Assembly (NCBI GenBank): GCA_910592005.1
Contig: CAJVPP010000009.1
Coordinates: 1 to 64,000, forward strand
Reading direction: 5' to 3'
Length of the DNA stretch: 64,000 bases
Source of the DNA: Funneliformis mosseae
Lineage: Eukaryota; Glomeromycota; Glomeromycetes; Glomerales; Glomeraceae
The first letter of the stretch is position 1, and each line of letters opens with the position of its first letter. The position numbers were made by a program, and so were the translations under genes. Shown here in pieces: positions 58,584 through 64,000 of the stretch. The notes below the pieces were generated by a model. The model did no database searches. It was not told the origin of the DNA and saw only the letters and a list, made by a program, of their open reading frames with translations.

Positions 58584-58933
58584 ATGGTAATTTCGCCATC
58601 GCGTCGAATCCTTTTAACTTTATTTACTTCAAAATCTTGTTCGCTTTGTATTGATGCAAAATATACCATTGAGAAAGTTCAAAAAAAAGTAATTAAATCA
58701 ACTCTAAATTTTTTTTATAAAATTTAATATCACTTACAATGCATTTTTCTTAGATTCCTTGCGATTTTGAACAAAAAGACATAAAAGCTCCGGAGAATTC
58801 AGATTGGTTTGAAAAATATAAGCATGACATTCCGGTTTTACATATCAATAACCAATTCATCTTTAAACATAGAATAAAACAGGATGAATTGGAAAGGGTA
58901 TTAAATAAATACAAAGAAACCGGTACGGTTTAA
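58584..58933 (+). CDS. Small glutaredoxin-like protein (DUF836/YDR286C type), 94 aa
   Basis: Two exons in phase: 58584-58688 and 58754-58933. It starts MVISPSRRILLTLFTSKSCS and shows a thioredoxin-like fold start (LLTLFTSKSCSLCIDAKYTI) with a Cys19-Ser-Leu-Cys22 motif. A conserved later segment is DWFEKYKHDIPVLHINNQF, with the cis-Pro expected of thioredoxin folds, then the short C-terminal helix QDELERVLNKY. This is the pattern of the glutaredoxin-like DUF836 family, including yeast YDR286C, of uncertain function (putative oxidoreductase). The Arg-containing start could aid mitochondrial import. The stop is only 54 bases from the convergent TFC1 stop. Confidence 0.82.
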
Positions 58934-58987
58934 TCGGGCCAACATCAAGCAAAAATCAAGGATTTAAATATCATCACGTGATTTTTA
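58934..58987. terminator. Shared 3' region of glutaredoxin-like gene and TFC1
   Basis: Only 54 bases separate the two convergent stop codons, including the word ATCACGTGAT (58974-58983), a perfect 10-base palindrome. Both messages must end inside the other gene or within this space, so antisense overlap is likely. Confidence 0.45.
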
Positions 58988-61764
58988 TTAAACATCAAAA
59001 TCATCGTACTCTTCTTCAACTTCATTATAATCGCTTTCGTTCTCAAACGTATCTGAATTATCAAAATCCTCAAATGAATAAAACATTCCCTCGTCGCCTT
59101 GTTCGAAATCTTTACAAAAGAAGTAAAAAAAAAAAATTATCAAAAAATACGAAAATTTCGTTCGAATTTCAATACACATATATATAATTCACCTTCTTGT
59201 CCTTGCATTGCTTGCAGGTTACGCATTAATTCATCAACCTAAATATAATGTATAATACTTGAATAAAACAATAATCTCGTTTTTGAATTCATATAACCTT
59301 ATTTCAATAATCTTTACCCTGCTTATAATTTGATCGTCATTATCGATATCACTCATTTCTTCGTCTTCTTCGCCACCATCATCATTTTCCGATTCATCAT
59401 CACGTGCATTCAATAAGTCGTCAAAATTCTCGTCATTTAATACTTTACCTTCAGTTAATGCCCTGAACTTTCGTCTCATAATCTTTCTTATCTTTGTTAA
59501 TTCACTACGTTTATAAAATCCATCATGTTCCTTTATAATTCATTATTTTTATAATAAAAAATAAATGAATGTATGTAGTTTAAAAATTGTGACAAAAAAT
59601 AATTAAATTTCATGCTGACATCACAAAAGTCTTGAACAGAATCAGGTGATTCAATAATGGTTTTTAACAAAGGATAAGTTATGTCACATATTTGAAAAAC
59701 CGCAACATCTCGACATGTTGAAGATCCATCAAAGATATGTGAAGTCCGTGAACTGATGGTATTATAAGTTTAAAAAGATGTTATATAAGGTCAAGAAATA
59801 AATGCTCACTAAATCTTACTTGTAATTATCTGTGCCTCCATTTTCCGTTGTGGCTTCCTCTCGTACGTGAAGCAAACGTTTCGCTCGCCCAAGTTTTGTA
59901 GGTCTTCGAGAGCTTCTAATGTCCAGCAGCTGATAGCTAAACAAATTAATAGGTTAAAAATTTACGAAAATGAAGAAATAACACACAATATAAATGATTA
60001 TATACAATCTTGCTTCCTTATTTAATCGTGGGTCATATCCATAACGCATCCAACAATCACGCCACGGACCGTTTGACATCAAATACGCGACCAAAGGCAA
60101 CAGTCTGTATCATGCAGATTTAATATTTAATCCTGTTCACTAATGAAAGCAAAGTAATTGTAAATAAAATACCTTTTGATATTTCTTATATCATTTGGAG
60201 GTAAATTATTTTCCAATGCGAATCTCGTCCATACTGGACGTTCTTCAAATAACTGAATAATGTTTAATCGAATTTAAATTTATGATTCAAACATTTTTCA
60301 CTCTTTTACCTTACGAATTCGATCTATACTTTCTTGAGGTATTCGTTCAATATTCTTTAGAGATTCTGGTGGCGGCTCCTCTGGAACAGGTAATGTAATG
60401 TCAAGGAACTAATGAATACACTTTATTTTTATTTTTTTTTTTTGTTTGATTTATATAACTCAATAATAGACTCAAAGGATATTATCAATGTCATATGTAA
60501 TTGATATCGCTATAAATTTCTTCCTACGACTTCGATTAATAAGCTTAAGAGATGGAGGCTTAATTGAAAGAAATATTTGTAATTAAATATTATGTTCGAT
60601 AACTTTGATCACTTCTACTAAAGTTACACTGATTTACCTGGTCATCATTCTTTTTAACCAACACTTTGACAACAGCCGTATTTTGTTGATATCTGTGGAT
60701 TAAGAAAGATAGGAGCTGTAAATTACGAATTATAGAAATTGCAAAGAACCGAGAAAACTTCTAATAAAGGTAACTGTTAAAATTGATTCGTAAAATAATT
60801 AAATTTATGAATAGTAACGAATGACATCAAGGGAATATTTGGCCTTACATTTATATAGATGAAATACTGTAAAGTATACGAGGTCACATGAGTGATATCG
60901 ATATGTGAAAATTGTTAGAATTTTGCGGTCCTTTATTAGGAGCTTTCTCGGTCCTTGATCGTGTTATCATTTTGTGTAAATAAATACCCGTAATCCATTG
61001 GACATTCTACGCGTGAAAAAGAAGGGGGTGGCAAATTGCTTTCTTCTTTTATATCATTTATAATAGATTCGAAACCCATTATCTTATCAACTATGTTGAA
61101 TAAATCGAATAAGTATATTTACAATTTAAAATGGATTAAATATTTACACATATATCATACCATCCAAAGACTCAAGTGCCTTTCTATATTCAAGTATAGG
61201 ATGCTTTATGCTTGGGATGCATTGATAATCTGACATTCCTCGGAACCGACAAGTTTTACTTATGATTCCTAAAATGTCAAATTTGACATCCTCCTTTACG
61301 TTAGCATTCCCTTCATCCCCGCGATTCATATTTTTATTTTGACGTTTTTTCTTGCGTCTAGTTACTTTAAGCAAAAGATTCGATGTTGGTATGACATCTC
61401 CGTTAATAGGATGGCAAAAAGGATCATCAGGTCTAAAACGAAGTTCCATAAGACTCTCATTTACAGCCTTAGACAAAAAACATACGATAAATTATTCACA
61501 TGATATACATGATAAGAAACTAGGTACGGTCATGGTATATTTAGACCCTCACTTTATTTATTACTTCCAAATAATAATAATAATAATAATAATTTTCACC
61601 TTCTTGAGACCTTTTTCACCACCTAAAGTTTGTAAAACTTTATCAACACTTTTTACATAACCTGGATACTCAATTACAAAAATTTGTCTTGAGGGGATGA
61701 TCTTATTAGGTGCAGCTTCATAACCAAAGTATAAACTTTTGTCTTGTTCAGAAACCGACTCCAT
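58988..61764 (-). CDS. TFC1: TFIIIC tau-55/95 class subunit (Tfc1/Sfc1/GTF3C5), 531 aa
   Basis: Thirteen exons read leftwards, all in phase: 61764-61600, 61467-61161, 61090-60988, 60692-60638, 60558-60483, 60389-60310, 60252-60173, 60104-60006, 59936-59820, 59752-59620, 59530-59318, 59238-59193, 59109-58988. The protein is a DNA-binding subunit of TFIIIC, which binds the A box of tRNA genes and recruits TFIIIB and Pol III. Family text: IFVIEYPGYVKSVDKVLQTL, LGGEKG, LMELRFRPDDPFCHPINGD, GISS-like GIISKTCRFRGMSDYQCIP, PSFSRVECPMDYG, then RPVWTRFALENN, LVAYLMSNGPWRDCWMRYGY, DPRLN, and ICDITYPLLKTI. It ends in an acidic tail rich in Asp and Glu, as in human and yeast. Intron 5 is a U12-type AT-AC intron (separate entry). 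Length is close to human GTF3C5. Confidence 0.93.
60390..60482 (-). other. U12-type AT-AC intron in TFC1 (93 bases)
   Basis: On the minus strand the intron begins ATATCCTTT (60482-60474), the exact minor-spliceosome AT-AC donor. It contains TTCCTTGAC (60408-60400), matching the U12 branch consensus TTCCTTRAC, and ends ATTAC with the final AC at 60391-60390. The branch A at 60401 is 11 bases from the intron end. Splicing joins GAT-A to CT-GTT, giving YDIDTVPEEPPPE in frame. No GT-AG choice keeps the frame; the exon otherwise meets a TGA within the donor. Confidence 0.85.
61561..61590. repeat. (AAT)n microsatellite in TFC1 intron 1
   Basis: About seven AAT units lie just inside the donor end of the first TFC1 intron. 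A similar (ATT)n tract lies in the RRM-gene intron at about 57309-57332. Confidence 0.7.
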
Positions 61765-62591
61765 GATAAAGTTGGAGTTCTCTTAGAATAGACATCTAGT
61801 AGTTCTAGTATTGTTTACATTAGATCGGAATTTGTAATTTTAATCTAAGCCACCGCTAAGCCACCCAAACTGACAAAACAATAATGGTATTTATCGAGAA
61901 ACGTTAATTAAATTGTTGCTTCATAATTAAATATATCATTATTTAAATTCTTTTTATTTAATTTCTCAAAATAAAACATTCAAATATATCTACTAATATA
62001 AAAGAAAACATTGTTTAGTATAATTTTTTGTTTCTAGGAGTTGCCTAAATATAAAGATTAAAAAAGAAAATTATATTAAAAAAAACGAATTTTTTTAATA
62101 TGAAAATGATCTGCGTGCGATATCACATCGCGCAGCACATCTTCCCGTCAAACACTAACGAAAAAAAAAGAAATGGCGACTTTCAAAGTTAAACAAGCGT
62201 TGACGAAGGCGGATTAAATTTTATTAATGCTTTTTTAAGTTCCTATTATAGAGGTTTCGCACTGTAGTTTAATATTCAAACATTTTATTTTCTATTTGGG
62301 CATACTGCAACAGTAATAAGATTCAATTCTTTTAATAATAAAGCAAATCACCATAATCACAATAATTAGGATGAGAATTAGATTTCGAAAGTCTTGTCAC
62401 ATGATTATAGAGAAACGCTCAGGTTGAAATAACATCGATAACAATACATTGTAATAAATCCCAGAAAAAAATGTAAAAATAAACACGATTATGTACGCAA
62501 ATCGAGTACCAGGACCAGCTTTATTGATACAAATAACTGCTAAACTTCATAACTGGTGCATTAATATATAAAAATTATTTATTATTTTTTC
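61765..62591. other. Intergenic region, TFC1 upstream, no gene seen
   Basis: AT-rich except for 62109-62155, which holds GATCTGCGTGCGATATCACATCGCGCAGCAC-type text (two GCG-containing near-inverted words). No ORF or RNA gene supported. Confidence 0.35.
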
Positions 62592-62963
62592 TTATGATAA
62601 TTCAAGCAATTTTCTCAGTTGTGGAGAATCGGGAAATTCTGTCATAAATTGCATTTGTAGAGGTGGTGTAAATTCTTGACTTCGTCTTTTAAAATCCTCG
62701 GCAAGTTTATTTACTCGTTTCTGTAAATGAGAAAAGTTTGATGTAAACTTAATGGATTTCCATTATAAATTATGAAATAGGACAAATATTGTATACCTCA
62801 ACCGCCATGAAGTGGCAAAAATTTGATTCAATTAATGGCATCGATGCCTTATCGATTGATAATCTAGTTCTGAGAAAGGACCAAGAACAGTATAATCCGG
62901 ATCTTAATTCCATAAAAAAAGATTCGACTTCATCACCTTGAACATATGAATGTGTTAGATTTA
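62592..62963 (-). CDS. 3' exons of an unrecognised gene, bordered by a Tc1-like element
   Basis: The last exon 62720-62592 (KRVNKLAEDFKRRSQEFTPP and FPDSPQLRKLLELS) joins in phase to an upstream exon whose lower edge is 62797 (GTATAC donor; CAG acceptor at 62721). The upstream exon reads GDEVESFFMELRSGLYCSWS, FLRTRLSIDKASMPLIESNF, CHFMAVE. Its frame stays open to the TA where a Tc1-like end begins (62962-62963), so either the coding exon is split by the insertion or the exon starts at the AAG acceptor just inside and the element sits in an intron. The rest of the gene would lie beyond the window. The protein has no domain I recognise; mixed charge, helical look. Confidence 0.55.
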
Positions 62964-64000
62964 CAGTCCTCGCCAAAAGTAATGGCGGACAGTTTTTTTA
63001 ACCTTATACATGCAATTTTATATCAAACCTAAGTTAAAATTTTTTTAAAATAAAGATAAAAACCATAGCTATAAGTTTTATTAAGTAATTAATATTTGGT
63101 ATTTCCTCCATCTGCGTCAATATATGCTTGAATTCGATTTGGCATGCTATTGATGCAGTTAATTAAAACAGAATTATCAAGATTATCCCATTCTTCACGA
63201 ATTACATTAATAAAAATGTCATTTGATATTTTCTTTTTTTTGTGCTACCATTTTTTCAATTTTTTTTCAATTTTTTTCTTTAAATTGACCCAAACATTTT
63301 CAATTGGATTGAGGTCTGGGCTATAAGAGGACTATGGAAGAACCTGATTTGTAAGGTGAGTCTTCAAGTCTTTTCTAACATCATTGGAAGTATGTTTTGG
63401 ATCATTATCTTGCTAAAAAATTTAGCGATGACCCAATAATCTATTTGCATTATTGTAGAGATAATCATCAAGAATTTTGCGATACAAGTGACAATTAAGA
63501 TTTTCTTTAAAATGTGCATGCCGATTTTTCCTTGACATTGATCGCAGCCCAAACATGCATCTTGAAAGGATGTTTAATCATGGGTTGAATGGGATTTTCA
63601 TCTTTAGACCATGCGCAGGTAGTGTTACAAAACATTTGAATTGTAGTTTCATCAGAAAAAACCACTTTTTTCCAATTGTAATGTAAGTGGTCATGTGCCT
63701 AAGATAAGCAATTGTCTTTCGCTTTCTAGATCAATAGAGTGACTTTCTGGAAAAGAACTGATACATAATTAAGATCATGAAGTTCTCGCTGGATAGTTGT
63801 TTTACTGACCTCTAAATTTGTATTCTTTCTTCAAGTATGACCTTCAATTCTCCTACTATAGTAAAATGATCATACTTGATGATTCTTCTGATTTTACGGC
63901 ATTTTTTGAGGTCAATTTTCATGGTCGATCAGGTTGATAAATGTCAGGAATGTTATCATTCTTTTGCAAAAAGGTAACATATCTTTCACAAGAGCGTAAA
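62964..64000 (-). mobile_element. Second Tc1-like transposon, right end outside window
   Basis: The left end after a TA reads CAGTCCTCGCCAAAAGTAAT, a typical Tc1 terminal repeat start. The minus-strand transposase follows. The other end and its TA are beyond 64000, so full length is unknown. It is a different lineage from the 43727-45466 element, as ends and protein differ. Confidence 0.7.
63089..64000 (-). pseudogene. Tc1-like transposase, partial and broken
   Basis: The C-terminal part is visible: VVFSDETTIQMF with the first catalytic Asp, HVWAAIN, then QDNDPKHTSNDVRKDL with the second, and YSPDLNPIENVW with the Glu, ending INSMPNRIQAYIDADGGNTK-Y at the TAA 63091-63089. It is interrupted by frameshifts (near 63540) and stops, including TAG where LP-Trp-SS is expected (near 63333) and TAG for a Gln before QDNDPKH (near 63417). 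The N-terminal DNA-binding part near 63700-64000 is poorly readable. Inactive copy. Confidence 0.75.

Noticed and set aside
60411..60499. GC-AG intron as alternative for TFC1 intron 5
   Set aside because: It keeps frame, but the donor (ATA|GCGATA) is poor and removes the AISITYDID segment that aligns with the family; the U12 motifs fit far better.
62770..62976. Frame starting MARTVNLTHSYV
   Set aside because: The first codon is TTG and lies inside the Tc1-like end; only the exon part from 62963 down is credible.

Overview
The window looks like chromosomal DNA of an arbuscular mycorrhizal fungus of the Rhizophagus type (Glomeromycotina). The evidence is very high A+T content, genes split by many short introns, fungal-type genes (monofunctional GAR transformylase, Oca1, Tfc1-like TFIIIC subunit), a protein with the N-terminal layout of the expanded Rhizophagus kinase family, and large AT-rich deserts filled with decayed transposons. 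I had no database, so all identities come from motif reading and family memory.

Layout. 1-571 is the 5' part of an unrecognised gene leaving the left edge. 4.97-5.70 kb holds a two-exon protein that stops after a kinase-like N-lobe. 7.2-11.9 kb has four small uncertain ORFs. 12.9-29.6 kb and 34.2-43.7 kb are deserts with miniature inverted-repeat elements, tandem arrays, degenerate hexamer tracts, a 4.7 kb inverted-repeat element, a nested pair of elements (a 4.3 kb TIR transposon inside another repeat), and coding remnants with many transition-type stops. Between the deserts, at 30.6-31.1 kb, is a secreted protein with a Kex2-like site. A dead Tc1-like transposon (43.7-45.5 kb) marks the border with a dense housekeeping island at 45.6-62.9 kb.

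The island contains: GAR transformylase (ADE8), COP9 signalosome subunit 1, RNase H1, TFIIB, ribosomal protein eS30, the WD40 iron-sulfur assembly protein CIAO1/Cia1, the Oca1 phosphatase-like protein, an Sbp1-like RRM/RGG protein, a small glutaredoxin-like protein, a TFIIIC subunit (Tfc1/GTF3C5), and the 3' exons of an unknown gene disrupted or bordered by a second Tc1-like element at the right edge. I placed exon boundaries by reading splice sites and checking that every exon joins in phase. The genes share no single pathway; general and Pol III transcription (TFIIB, TFIIIC) and ribosome/RNA functions are prominent. Pairs are packed head-to-head (CSN1/RNH1, CIAO1/OCA1) or tail-to-tail (ADE8/CSN1, glutaredoxin/TFC1).

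The most notable observation is a near-perfect U12-type AT-AC intron in the TFIIIC gene. Next are a CpG-rich repeat with a CpG-decayed copy 13 kb away, and clustered Trp-to-stop changes in the dead transposons, which suggest cytosine methylation or RIP-like mutation in the deserts.
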